Below, in pieces: positions 1-8,100 of a stretch of DNA of 64,000 nt. The position numbers were made by a program, and so were the translations under genes. Source of the DNA: G963662985 sp963662985 (GTDB taxonomy: Bacteria > Chloroflexota > Anaerolineae > Anaerolineales > UBA11579). Numbering within the stretch: position 1 is the stretch's first letter; each line of letters opens with the position of its first letter. The notes under the pieces were generated by a model. That model ran no database searches, was not told where the DNA came from, and worked only from the letters and a program-made list of their open reading frames with translations. The stretch covers positions 558,001 to 622,000 of the forward strand of contig OY760067.1 of NCBI GenBank assembly GCA_963662985.1, in the 5' to 3' direction.

Positions 1-821
1 AAGCAGACCTTTGGGATGATCTGGAAGCTACCTTGATTATGGCTGATTTGGGAGTGGACACGGCGATGAATGTGGTGGAAAATCTGCAGGCATATGTGAA
101 GGACTCTGGAATCACAAAAGCTGAAGAGCTAAAAGATGCTTTGCGTGAAGAGTTGCGGTCTATGTTGTTGCCTATTCCTACTTTAAATATGCAAGACACT
201 CCTCCAACTGTTATTCTTTTGGCCGGCGTAAATGGGTCTGGGAAGACAACTTGTACGGCAAAGCTAGGAGCAAAATTCCAACAAGAAGGTAAAAATGTGG
301 TGTTTGCAGCTGCGGATACGTTCCGAGCGGCAGCTATTGAACAATTACAGTCATGGGGAGAACGTTTGGATATTCGTGTGGTTGCCGGACAACCAGAATC
401 TGATCCGGGGGCAGTGGCTTATGACGCAGTACAATCTGCGATTTCCCGAAAGAATGATGTGGTGTTGATTGATACGGCCGGACGTTTGCATACACGCTAT
501 AACTTGATGGAAGAATTGAAGAAGATTGAGCGTGTGGTGCGAAAACCTTTGCCGAGTGCACCACATGAAGTGTGGTTGGTGCTAGACGCAACCACAGGCC
601 AAAATGCAATTAAGCAAGCACAGGCGTTTAGTGAAGCAATTTCGATTACGGGTGTGATTTTGACTAAACTTGACTTGTCTGCGCGTGGGGGGATGGCGTT
701 TGCGATTGGTGATATTTTGAAATTGCCCATTATTTATGCTGGATTGGGCGAAAAAGCGGAAGATTTAATTCCATTTGACGCGGATGCTTTCATTGATGGC
801 ATTTTGACGGATTTTAACTAA
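1..821 (+). CDS. ftsY: Signal recognition particle receptor FtsY (5' truncated by window edge)
   Basis: SRP receptor GTPase that docks ribosome-SRP complexes at the membrane for co-translational insertion. The frame is open to the first base of the window, so the start lies upstream; the visible part begins in the helical N domain. The G domain shows the P-loop GVNGSGKTT, the DTFRAAA motif, DTAGR and TKLD, in the order of SRP-type GTPases. The C-terminal end (GLGEKAEDLIPFD) is typical of FtsY rather than Ffh, which would carry a Met-rich M domain. prfB follows after 13 nt, so the two are probably co-transcribed. Any acidic A domain would be outside the window. Identification is firm. Confidence 0.95.
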   Translation, partial: ADLWDDLEATLIMADLGVDTAMNVVENLQAYVKDSGITKAEELKDALREELRSMLLPIPTLNMQDTPPTVILLAGVNGSGKTTCTAKLGAKFQQEGKNVVFAAADTFRAAAIEQLQSWGERLDIRVVAGQPESDPGAVAYDAVQSAISRKNDVVLIDTAGRLHTRYNLMEELKKIERVVRKPLPSAPHEVWLVLDATTGQNAIKQAQAFSEAISITGVILTKLDLSARGGMAFAIGDILKLPIIYAGLGEKAEDLIPFDADAFIDGILTDFN

Positions 822-834
822 CTAAAGAAAACTC

Positions 835-1926
835 ATGCAAGAACTAATTAACAAACTTGAAGCTTTAAAAACGCAAATTGCTTCTTTAATCAAAGGAGTA
901 AATTTGCCACAGATGAAAGAAACTTTGGCAGAATTGCAAAAGCAGGCGGAAGCGCCTGACTTGTGGGATGACCCGCAAAGTGCGCAAAGATTGATGAAAG
1001 AGATTTCTGACCTTAACAGTGATGTGGACACTTGGGAGAAATTGACTAAGCAGATTGATGATGCGCTGGAATTGGCGCAGATGGGGGAAGAGGAATTTAA
1101 AGAAGAAATTGAAGCTGATGTGGATGCTTTGAGCAAGGTTGTGCAGAAAAAAGAGATGGATACACTTTTATCAGGTGAGTATGATAAGGGTGACGCGTTG
1201 CTCTCAATCAATGCTGGGGCGGGTGGTACGGACTCTCAAGATTGGGCATTTATGCTGCAACGTATGTATTTACGCTGGATTGAGAACCATGGTTTTAAAG
1301 GCGAGATTTTGGAAGTGACCCCCGGAGAAGAAGCGGGGATTAAGAGCTGTACGATCGCTGTGAATGGGCGTTATGCGTATGGCTATTTGCGTGCAGAAAA
1401 AGGTGTGCATCGTTTGGTGCGATTGTCTCCGTTTGATTCACAAAACCGACGACATACTTCATTTGCATTGATCGAAGTTTTGCCGCAAGTGGACGAAGAC
1501 CATGATATTGATATTAATCCGACGGAATTGAAGATTGAAACCTTCCGCGCGGGTGGGGCTGGGGGACAAAACGTGCAGAAGAACGATACGGCGATTCGAA
1601 TCACACATATTCCAAGTGGGATTGTGGCCTCTTGTCAAAATGAACGCTCTCAGACGCAGAACAAAGATAATGCGATGAAGGTGTTGAAATCTCGTTTGTT
1701 GGAAATTAAGATGCGAGAACAAGAACAAGCAATGAATTCCTTACGGGGTGAATTCCAAAAGATTGAATGGGGCAGCCAGATTCGCTCGTATGTGCTGCAC
1801 CCCTATCAGATGGTGAAAGACCATCGGACTAACTTTGAATCTGGGAATACCCAAGGGGTGTTGGATGGGGATTTGGACGGATTTATTGAATCTTATTTAC
1901 GCTATAAAGTGGCCAACGACCTCTAA
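835..1926 (+). CDS. prfB: Peptide chain release factor 2
   Basis: Class I release factor that reads UGA and UAA and triggers peptidyl-tRNA hydrolysis. The 363 residues equal the usual RF2 length. The stop-codon recognition tripeptide SPF (in VRLSPFDSQ) marks RF2 rather than RF1 (PxT), and the catalytic GGQ sits in GAGGQNVQK. Unlike many prfB genes, the reading frame is continuous through codons 20-30: no in-frame UGA, so no programmed +1 frameshift is needed. An AAAGGAG stretch at the equivalent place may be a relic. The start is ATG with only a weak purine-rich site (AAAGAAA) upstream. A terminator hairpin lies right after the stop. Confidence 0.96.
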   Translation: MQELINKLEALKTQIASLIKGVNLPQMKETLAELQKQAEAPDLWDDPQSAQRLMKEISDLNSDVDTWEKLTKQIDDALELAQMGEEEFKEEIEADVDALSKVVQKKEMDTLLSGEYDKGDALLSINAGAGGTDSQDWAFMLQRMYLRWIENHGFKGEILEVTPGEEAGIKSCTIAVNGRYAYGYLRAEKGVHRLVRLSPFDSQNRRHTSFALIEVLPQVDEDHDIDINPTELKIETFRAGGAGGQNVQKNDTAIRITHIPSGIVASCQNERSQTQNKDNAMKVLKSRLLEIKMREQEQAMNSLRGEFQKIEWGSQIRSYVLHPYQMVKDHRTNFESGNTQGVLDGDLDGFIESYLRYKVANDL

Positions 1927-1944
1927 GGCGTTGTGTTGAACCCA

Positions 1945-1973
1945 AGTGCGGTCTAATGAGATCGTGCTTTTTT
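1945..1973 (+). terminator. Rho-independent terminator after prfB
   Basis: Arms AGTGCGGTC (1945-1953) and GATCGTGCT (1960-1968) form a 9-bp stem with three G-U wobbles and a 6-nt loop, followed by a run of T. It separates ftsY-prfB from oleB. Confidence 0.8.
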
Positions 1974-1989
1974 CTATGAGGTTATGGAT

Positions 1990-2871
1990 ATGAAGATGGA
2001 TGCTTTTCAAGAACTTTATCCCTATGCGCAACATTGGTTGGACTTGGATGGGGTGAAAATGAATTATGTGGATGAAGGACCAAAGGATGCGCCTGTGTTG
2101 GTGATGAGCCATGGCAACCCTACTTGGTCTTTTTATTATCGAAATTTGATTGAGGCGTTCAAAGAAGAGTATCGAGTGATTGTGCCCGACCATGTGGGGT
2201 GTGGATTTTCTGATAAACCACAAGTGTATGATTATACGTTGGAACAACATATTCAGAATTTTGAGAAGCTGATTGACAGTTTGGGGCTGAAAGATGTGAA
2301 TTTGATTATGCATGACTGGGGCGGTGGCATTGCTTCGGGATATGCAACGCGACACCCAGAAAATGTGCGCAGCTTTGTAGCGTTTAATACATCTGGGTTT
2401 AATGTGAAGGCATTGCCACTGAGCATTAAACTATGCCGTGTGCCGATTTTGGGTGATGTGTTGTTGCGTGGGTTTAATGCGTTTGCATTAATTGCGCTTT
2501 ATGCAGGTGTGGAAAAACCTTTGCCAAAAGCAATCAAGAAAGGCTTAATCGCCCCTTATGGGAATTGGCATGACCGGATTGCAATTTTGCGTTTTGTACA
2601 GGATATTCCGTGGGAGAAGAACCACCCGACTTGTGAGACGATTGATGCGGTTGAAGCGAAGTTGCCTTTGTTGGCGGATAAACCGATGATGTTCTTATGG
2701 GGTGCGAAGGATTTTGTGTTCACTGTGGATGATTTTTTGAAACGCTGGTTGGAGAAGTTTCCACAAGCGAATGTGCATATTTATGAAGATGCAGGGCATT
2801 ATGTGGTGGAAGATGCAATTAATGCGATTATTCCCGACCTGTATGCTTTTTATAAAGAACAAGGGATTTGA
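1990..2871 (+). CDS. oleB: OleB-like alpha/beta hydrolase (haloalkane dehalogenase superfamily)
   Basis: Alpha/beta hydrolase of the haloalkane-dehalogenase branch. The oxyanion segment is HGNPTWS, the nucleophile elbow is HDWGG (Asp nucleophile) and the catalytic His is in AGHYVVED. In the Ole pathway, OleB homologues decarboxylate the beta-lactone made by OleC to give a cis-olefin. The assignment rests mainly on the directly overlapping OleC-like gene; alone, this protein could be a dehalogenase or epoxide hydrolase. There is no signal peptide. ATG codons occur at 1984, 1990 and 1996; GAGG at 1978-1981 fits the 1990 start (8-nt spacing). oleA and oleD are not in the neighbourhood. Confidence 0.75.
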   Translation: MKMDAFQELYPYAQHWLDLDGVKMNYVDEGPKDAPVLVMSHGNPTWSFYYRNLIEAFKEEYRVIVPDHVGCGFSDKPQVYDYTLEQHIQNFEKLIDSLGLKDVNLIMHDWGGGIASGYATRHPENVRSFVAFNTSGFNVKALPLSIKLCRVPILGDVLLRGFNAFALIALYAGVEKPLPKAIKKGLIAPYGNWHDRIAILRFVQDIPWEKNHPTCETIDAVEAKLPLLADKPMMFLWGAKDFVFTVDDFLKRWLEKFPQANVHIYEDAGHYVVEDAINAIIPDLYAFYKEQGI

Positions 2872-2873
2872 GG

Positions 2874-4538
2874 ATGATGGACTTTCGTAATTCAAAAAAT
2901 GTTGGGGATGCGATTAAGGTGGCGGCAGAAGAGCGCCCGTATCAGCTAGGCATTGTTTTCCCGGCAGGGAGAGATCGACAAGGGAATCCTTTTACCCGTC
3001 AGTTGAATTTTAAACAGTTGAATGAAATGACTAATCAATTTGCGCATGGATTGCGTGACTATGGGATTGGCGCCAAACAACGCACATTGGTGATGGTGCG
3101 TCCGAATATTGAGTTCATTGCGGCGATTTTTGCGTTGTTGCAAATTGGCGCTGTGCCGGTGATTATTGACCCCGGGATGGACCGCAAGGCGTTTTTGCAA
3201 TGTGTGAAAGAAACTGCACCTGAGAATTTTATTGGTGTGTCGGAAAGCCATTTGCTCCGGATTCTTTATCCGAAGGCTTTTGAGAACGTGAATTGTGTGA
3301 TTACAACTGGCACTTGGAAGCTGTGGTCTGGTGCTTTTTTGCGCGACTTGCAGAGTGAGGATTGTAGTAATTTTGAATCTTTCCAACCGCAAGATGAAGA
3401 TGAGGGTTTGATTGCGTTTACTTCTGGTTCGACAGGTATTCCAAAGGGAGTGGTGTTCACGCATGGGGGCTTCCAAGCGCAAGTGGCACATTTGAAAGAT
3501 GATTTTGAAATTCAGGCAGGAGAAGTGGATTTGCCGGGTTTATTCTCTTTGGCTTTATTCAACCCTGCATTAGGGATTACGACCGTGATTCCGGATATGG
3601 ATATTACGGCACCAGCAAGCTTGAACCCCGCCTATTTGGTGGAAGCGATTCAGACTTATGGGGTGACCAATTCATTTGGATCGCCAATTATTTGGAAGTT
3701 GTTGGGGGCTTATTGCAAAGAAAATGGGATTACCCTGCCCTCTTATAAACGAATTATTATGGCGGGTGCGCCGGTGGAACCTTATGTGTTGGAGACGATG
3801 TATGCGGTGGCGCCGAATGCAACGATCACCACTCCTTTTGGGGCAACGGAAGCTTTGCCGATTAGTATTATGGATGGAAAAGAGATTTTATCTGAAACAG
3901 CGGCTCTGAGCAATCAGGGGTATGGCAATTGTGTGGGCTATACTCTGCAAAATGAAGCGCTGAAGATTATTCAAGTGCGCGATGAAAAAATCGAAAACTG
4001 GGATGATGCTTTGGAAGTGCCTCAAGGCGTTTTGGGAGAGATTGTGGTGAAAGGTCCGGTGGTGTCTCCACGATATGTGGCGCGACCTGTGCAAACTGCG
4101 AAAGCGAAAATCTATGAAACGGATGGTAGTTTTTGGCACCGTATGGGCGACTTGGGCTTTTTTGATGAAAAAGGGCGGGTGTGGTTCTGCGGGCGAAAAA
4201 GCCACCGTTTGGAAACAGAAGATGGGATTTTGTGTCCGATTCATGTGGAAGCATTGGCAAATCAATTGCCACATGTGACACGCAGTGCGGTGATTGGGGT
4301 GGGAGAAAAAGGCAAAGAAGAAGCGGTGTTGTTGATAGAAGAAAATGATGAAATCCGCAAGATGAGTGGAGCTGAACAACAAGCCTTGTTGGATGAAGCC
4401 AAAAAAATCCGTTCTCCTTATTTACCTACTACTACAATTAAAAGTGTAGAATTTGTTAAGGCATTCCCTGTGGATGTGCGCCATAACGCAAAAATCAATC
4501 GAGAGCTATTACAAAAAGAATATCAGACTAAGAATTAA
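2874..4538 (+). CDS. oleC: OleC-like beta-lactone synthetase (AMP-dependent ligase superfamily)
   Basis: ANL-superfamily adenylating enzyme of about 555 residues. The N-terminal block LVMVRPNIEF and DPGMDRKA, the P-loop-like TSGSTGIPKG, the A5-like FGATEALP and the core motif GDLGFFDEKGRVWFCGRK are visible. Segments such as LFALFNPALG-type (here FSLALFNPALGIT) and VIPDMD are characteristic of OleC rather than generic acyl-CoA ligases. OleC homologues convert 2-alkyl-3-hydroxy acids to beta-lactones, which OleB then decarboxylates. The gene starts within a few bases of the oleB stop: ATG 2874 lies 8 nt after AAGGG, or a TTG at 2868 overlaps oleB by 4 nt. The two are clearly translationally linked. 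A strong terminator follows. Confidence 0.8.
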   Translation: MMDFRNSKNVGDAIKVAAEERPYQLGIVFPAGRDRQGNPFTRQLNFKQLNEMTNQFAHGLRDYGIGAKQRTLVMVRPNIEFIAAIFALLQIGAVPVIIDPGMDRKAFLQCVKETAPENFIGVSESHLLRILYPKAFENVNCVITTGTWKLWSGAFLRDLQSEDCSNFESFQPQDEDEGLIAFTSGSTGIPKGVVFTHGGFQAQVAHLKDDFEIQAGEVDLPGLFSLALFNPALGITTVIPDMDITAPASLNPAYLVEAIQTYGVTNSFGSPIIWKLLGAYCKENGITLPSYKRIIMAGAPVEPYVLETMYAVAPNATITTPFGATEALPISIMDGKEILSETAALSNQGYGNCVGYTLQNEALKIIQVRDEKIENWDDALEVPQGVLGEIVVKGPVVSPRYVARPVQTAKAKIYETDGSFWHRMGDLGFFDEKGRVWFCGRKSHRLETEDGILCPIHVEALANQLPHVTRSAVIGVGEKGKEEAVLLIEENDEIRKMSGAEQQALLDEAKKIRSPYLPTTTIKSVEFVKAFPVDVRHNAKINRELLQKEYQTKN

Positions 4539-4568
4539 TCTGTTTTTGATGCATCATTGACGTAAGTT

Positions 4569-4595
4569 TAGGCTCGCATAGCGAGCCTATATTTT
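4569..4595 (+). terminator. Rho-independent terminator after oleC
   Basis: Perfect 9-bp stem TAGGCTCGC / GCGAGCCTA with an ATA loop, followed by TATATTTT. It ends the oleBC unit before zwf. Confidence 0.85.
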
Positions 4596-4632
4596 AAGTA
4601 CGATACTGTGCAATGGAAAGGCTTAACCGAAA

Positions 4633-6015
4633 ATGCAAACTCAATTTGATCCAAATCAAAACTATACTATTATTATTTTTGGTGCTACGGGGGATTTGAC
4701 CAAGCGAAAATTGCTCCCTTCTTTTTATCATCAATTTCATGAAGGGAATATGCCCAAGAATTTTAAGATCATTGCGTTTGCCCGCCGACCGTATAGTACT
4801 GAAGATTATTTAAATTTTATCAATGATGTGTTTATGGAAAACATCGAGCATCCGGGCGATCTTTTGGATGACTTTTTCTCTCACCTGACCTATTTGGAGG
4901 GAGATGTTACCCAACAAGAAGCGTATGATACGTTGCGATCATATTTGGCAGATGTGGAGACGATGCCCTCCAACCGTTTGTATTATTTGGCAACAGCGCC
5001 CCAACTTTATGAACCGATCATTACTTATTTGGGAGAATATTGTTTGCATGTTTCAGATGACTTGATGCGCAATATTGTGATTGAAAAGCCGTTTGGACAA
5101 GATTTGGCTTCTGCTCAAAAATTAAATGCGCTTTTGCATGAATATTTCAAAGAAGAACAGATCTTCCGAATTGATCATTATTTGGGCAAAGAAACTGCGC
5201 AGAATATTTTGTTCTTCCGATTCGCAAATTCAATTTTTGAACCATTGTGGAACCGTCGTTATATCGATTCTGTACATATTAATGTGGCAGAATCAGGAAC
5301 GATTCATTATCGAGCTGGTTATTATGACAAAGCAGGGATTTTGCGCGATATGTTTCAAAACCATTTGCTGCAATTGCTTACTTTGGTGGCGATGGAACCT
5401 CCGGCAAGTTTTGAAGCAAGTTCTTTACAGTATGAAAAAATGAAGGTGCTGCAATCTTTGCGCCCGGCTGATCCAGACTATATCACTTTTGGACAGTATG
5501 AAGGCTATTTAGAAGCGCCGGGTGTGGCTGAGAATTCACGTACTCCCACTTATTCATTGGTGCCCACCTATGTGGATAACTGGCGATGGCAAGGGGTGCC
5601 GTTCTATTTGCGCTCGGGGAAGGCTTTGAAGGAAAAAACTTCTCAAATTACGATTGAATTCCGCTGTCCACCCCATTTGCTGTTTGATAAGAACGGTGGG
5701 TTTGAACCGAATAAAATCGTGATCCAAATTCAACCGAATGAAGGCATTCAACTACGTTTTGAAACAAAAAAACCCAATAGTGCACAACAAACAGTGACTA
5801 CTTCGATGGATTTTAATTATCAAACTGGGTTGAAAGATATGCGATTACCAACTGCTTATGAACGTTTGCTACGAGATGCGTTGTTGGGTGACACTTCTTT
5901 ATTCACACATGCACGAGAAATTGAATTATCATGGAAATTTATTGATCCGATTATTCAATATTGGGAAGAGAACACAGATCAAGCGCCTATGCGATATAAA
6001 CCCGGAACAATGTAA
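4633..6015 (+). CDS. zwf: Glucose-6-phosphate 1-dehydrogenase
   Basis: First enzyme of the oxidative pentose phosphate pathway, oxidising glucose-6-phosphate to 6-phosphogluconolactone with NAD(P)+. The N-terminal Rossmann motif GATGDLTKRKLLP and the substrate-binding signature RIDHYLGKE are present, with EKPFGQD just before it. At 460 residues it is slightly shorter than the roughly 480-500 of many bacterial enzymes but complete at both ends. Start ATG has AAAGG 8-10 nt upstream. pgl follows after 47 nt, so the two consecutive pathway steps are probably co-transcribed; no gnd is seen in the window. Confidence 0.96.
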   Translation: MQTQFDPNQNYTIIIFGATGDLTKRKLLPSFYHQFHEGNMPKNFKIIAFARRPYSTEDYLNFINDVFMENIEHPGDLLDDFFSHLTYLEGDVTQQEAYDTLRSYLADVETMPSNRLYYLATAPQLYEPIITYLGEYCLHVSDDLMRNIVIEKPFGQDLASAQKLNALLHEYFKEEQIFRIDHYLGKETAQNILFFRFANSIFEPLWNRRYIDSVHINVAESGTIHYRAGYYDKAGILRDMFQNHLLQLLTLVAMEPPASFEASSLQYEKMKVLQSLRPADPDYITFGQYEGYLEAPGVAENSRTPTYSLVPTYVDNWRWQGVPFYLRSGKALKEKTSQITIEFRCPPHLLFDKNGGFEPNKIVIQIQPNEGIQLRFETKKPNSAQQTVTTSMDFNYQTGLKDMRLPTAYERLLRDALLGDTSLFTHAREIELSWKFIDPIIQYWEENTDQAPMRYKPGTM

Positions 6016-6062
6016 TTGAATTTGTATTTAATGTGAACTCACCTTAGGAAAAAGAGAAGAAG

Positions 6063-6794
6063 ATGCAAGAAAAAAACAATCATTTAACTCCTTATGAAAC
6101 TCGAGAAGCGTTTATTCAAGCAAGTTTGAGCTTGTTTAATGAATGTTATCAGGAGGCGATTAAAAAACATAACTCATTCATCGTCGCTGTTTCAGGTGGA
6201 TCTACTCCTATCCCATTTTTTGAAGAATTAGCTTTGCCGATGAATGCAGCTCAATATGATTGGGAAAAAATCCAATTCTTTTGGGTGGATGAACGCATGG
6301 TACCCAATCATAGCCCTGAGAATAATTTTAATAATGCTTATCATGCATTTTTGCGAAAAGTTCCACTTCCCTATCCAAATAAACATCGTATCCCTACTTT
6401 TAAAGACCCACATCAGATTGCACGAGAATATGAAGCTGAGATTGTGAACTTGTTTAAACAAGAACGTGGGTTGGCGGAGGGGGCTGTGCCGGTGTTTGAT
6501 TTAATCTTGTTGGGGATGGGAGAAGATGGGCATACCGCATCGTTATTCCCAACTTCTCCAGACTTGAATGAAGAGAAAAAGTTGATGATGGCAACTGAAA
6601 AACCAGAAAGTGGACAAATGCGAATTACGATGACCTTCCCGCTTTTGGCAGCCGCACAAAATTTGATCTTGATGGCAACGGGTGAAAAGAAAATTCAAAT
6701 TATTGAAAAAGTGATTCAAAACGGATTGCTGCATTTACCTATTGCGAAATTAAACAAAAGACACCCAAATATTATTTGGGTGTCTCGTGAATAG
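6063..6794 (+). CDS. pgl: 6-phosphogluconolactonase
   Basis: Hydrolyses 6-phosphogluconolactone to 6-phosphogluconate, directly downstream of zwf. The 243-residue protein is of the DevB/SOL type. It shows the N-terminal AVSGGSTP motif, FFWVDERMVP and the active-site segment LLGMGEDGHTASLFP. Length matches the family. A perfect 12-bp inverted repeat lies inside the last codons (6759-6785), and a separate terminator straddles the stop codon. The start has a purine-rich GGAAAAAGAGAAG leader immediately before ATG. Confidence 0.95.
   Translation: MQEKNNHLTPYETREAFIQASLSLFNECYQEAIKKHNSFIVAVSGGSTPIPFFEELALPMNAAQYDWEKIQFFWVDERMVPNHSPENNFNNAYHAFLRKVPLPYPNKHRIPTFKDPHQIAREYEAEIVNLFKQERGLAEGAVPVFDLILLGMGEDGHTASLFPTSPDLNEEKKLMMATEKPESGQMRITMTFPLLAAAQNLILMATGEKKIQIIEKVIQNGLLHLPIAKLNKRHPNIIWVSRE
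6759..6785 (+). repeat. Perfect inverted repeat inside the 3' end of pgl
   Basis: Arms AGACACCCAAAT and ATTTGGGTGTCT, 12 bp each, with a 3-nt loop. It ends just before the stop codon and has no T-run, so it is not a classical terminator by itself. It could block 3' exonucleases in front of the real terminator that begins at 6791. Confidence 0.7.
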
Positions 6795-6822
6795 TGTGTC
6801 TTTATGACATGCTATTTTTTTT
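6791..6822 (+). terminator. Rho-independent terminator after pgl
   Basis: Stem ATAGTGTGTC / GACATGCTAT (10 bp, two G-U) with a TTTAT loop and a run of eight T. It overlaps the pgl stop codon and separates it from the convergent gene at 6832. Confidence 0.8.
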
Positions 6823-6831
6823 GATTTTTTT

Positions 6832-7563
6832 TCAAGATCCAATCAGAATTTCACAGTAATTACCAGGTGTGGTAAGTACCATTTCATTCCAACGGGCATT
6901 TAGATCACTTAAGCTTGTGGTGGTGACCACATGATTTTCAAATCCTTGTGTTTGGAAAAGGTTTTTTCCATCTACCCCGTAATTTGTACCGCAAATATTG
7001 AGCAATACAGCTAATTGATTATCTAATGATCGGTTTGGATCATTCCATGATGTTGCAATTTCCATCACACCCGTGAAGGTTTGATAGGGAACTTCATTGA
7101 TTACAATATCGTCTCCCATGGCGATGAGGGCATCTACAAAGGTTTCATCAACAATGAGAACATGATCTATGCTGAGACGTTTGGAAGTGATGACTTCTAA
7201 GTTGATGGCAGATTTAACATCTTGGGCATTAATCAACATTGGTTGTGCATCAGGATTCGCTTCTTTATTATCTGTTTTTTGAGGATAGAGCGAGATCATG
7301 GTGCGTTTGTTGACTTCTTTATCAATCATCAGATACCAAATACTATCGACTTTAGCTTCGTTGCTAATTTGGTCTACGATGACAATCACAAAATTCTCTT
7401 GCCATGGCACCGATGTGGGGGCAGAACTATTATAAGGTTGATTGGGGCGTAAATTGCTATGATTGAGGGCAAGGGGAGACATGCCACCACCTAATTTCTT
7501 CGCAGTGAAGATCCCTAGGGCGACAAAGAGGATGAAAATGAATAATGAGAGTCTTTTTTTCAT
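6832..7563 (-). CDS. Secreted or membrane-anchored protein with a degenerate LytR-CpsA-Psr-like region
   Basis: 243-residue protein with a basic N-terminus followed by one hydrophobic segment (about residues 5-20), so it is a signal anchor or signal peptide. Residues 60-160 vaguely follow the LCP pattern: a beta-strand with VIVDQ, a repeated ISLYPQ strand, an INAQDV segment and DHVLIVDETFVDALIAMGD. LCP enzymes attach wall polymers, but the conserved Arg residues of the LCP active site are not evident, so any role is structural or lost. It is the last gene of the FtsZ2 operon, 45 nt after the preceding gene. The start has GGATAG upstream. Function is not assigned with confidence. Confidence 0.5.
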   Translation of the reverse strand: MKKRLSLFIFILFVALGIFTAKKLGGGMSPLALNHSNLRPNQPYNSSAPTSVPWQENFVIVIVDQISNEAKVDSIWYLMIDKEVNKRTMISLYPQKTDNKEANPDAQPMLINAQDVKSAINLEVITSKRLSIDHVLIVDETFVDALIAMGDDIVINEVPYQTFTGVMEIATSWNDPNRSLDNQLAVLLNICGTNYGVDGKNLFQTQGFENHVVTTTSLSDLNARWNEMVLTTPGNYCEILIGS

Positions 7564-7608
7564 AGCAATCTATCCAATAAAAATTCGATATTCGTTAACT
7601 CAATACTA

Positions 7609-7827
7609 TTAGGAAATAAAAATTGCGCCAATTAAAAAGCCGACCAACCAACCACTGAAGGCAACTATGAGTACCTTTAGGATTAGGTTTAATCCTTTAT
7701 AGGTATTGTTCCAACGAAAGCCAACCATCACAATACGATGTACAAAAGCAGAGTTGCTCATCATGGGGATGACGATGCTCCAAAATCTGTTTTCAATCCA
7801 TAAGAAAAAGTTTTTGATAATCTTCAT
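7609..7827 (-). CDS. Small membrane protein of unknown function
   Basis: 72 residues with a good ribosome site (AGGAG 7 nt before ATG). The C-terminal third is one hydrophobic helix with glycines (about residues 48-71) ending in IFIS; the N-terminal part is amphipathic and aromatic-rich (FFLWIENRFW). It looks like a small protein that lies along the membrane and then crosses it once. No family recognised. It is in the FtsZ2 operon, 9 nt after the upstream gene, so translation is probably coupled. Confidence 0.6.
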   Translation of the reverse strand: MKIIKNFFLWIENRFWSIVIPMMSNSAFVHRIVMVGFRWNNTYKGLNLILKVLIVAFSGWLVGFLIGAIFIS

Positions 7828-7836
7828 ACGTATCTC

Positions 7837-8079
7837 CTAGCGTGATGTGACCGTTTTCAGAATCCTCCCAGATTCGGAGGTGGTGACAACTAGCCTTTGT
7901 TCAATTTTTGTGCCATCTGGTGCTTTGCCATCACTTTTGAAGGTGAATTGATAGGCGGTTTGTTTGAAAAAGCCAAATCGGTTGATTTGTGTTTTTCGGA
8001 CAGTGGGTTTGACACCATTGAGATATGGATAGCTTTTGTAGATTGAATGGATGACCATTTCTTTTACTTCAGTTTCCAT
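7837..8079 (-). CDS. Small hypothetical protein in FtsZ2 operon
   Basis: 80 residues, start ATG preceded by AAAGGA. Soluble, basic and beta-rich: the second half alternates hydrophobic and charged residues (QTAYQFTFKSDG, then QRLVVTTSESGRIL), like a small beta-sheet domain. No signal peptide or membrane segment. No family recognised. It lies 21 nt downstream of ftsZ2 and 9 nt upstream of the small membrane protein gene, so it is probably made together with both. Confidence 0.6.
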   Translation of the reverse strand: METEVKEMVIHSIYKSYPYLNGVKPTVRKTQINRFGFFKQTAYQFTFKSDGKAPDGTKIEQRLVVTTSESGRILKTVTSR

Positions 8080-8100
8080 GATTTTTCCTTTAATTAAATT

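Noticed and set aside
1897..2355. 152-codon frame opposite oleB
   Set aside because: His/Ile-rich antisense shadow of a conserved hydrolase, crossing the terminator of prfB.
2946..3491. 181-codon frame opposite oleC
   Set aside because: His/Gln/Arg-rich composition typical of an antisense frame; OleC motifs on the other strand are clear.
3888..4382. 164-codon minus frame opposite the 3' half of oleC
   Set aside because: No start signals and Phe/His/Arg-rich content of an antisense frame.
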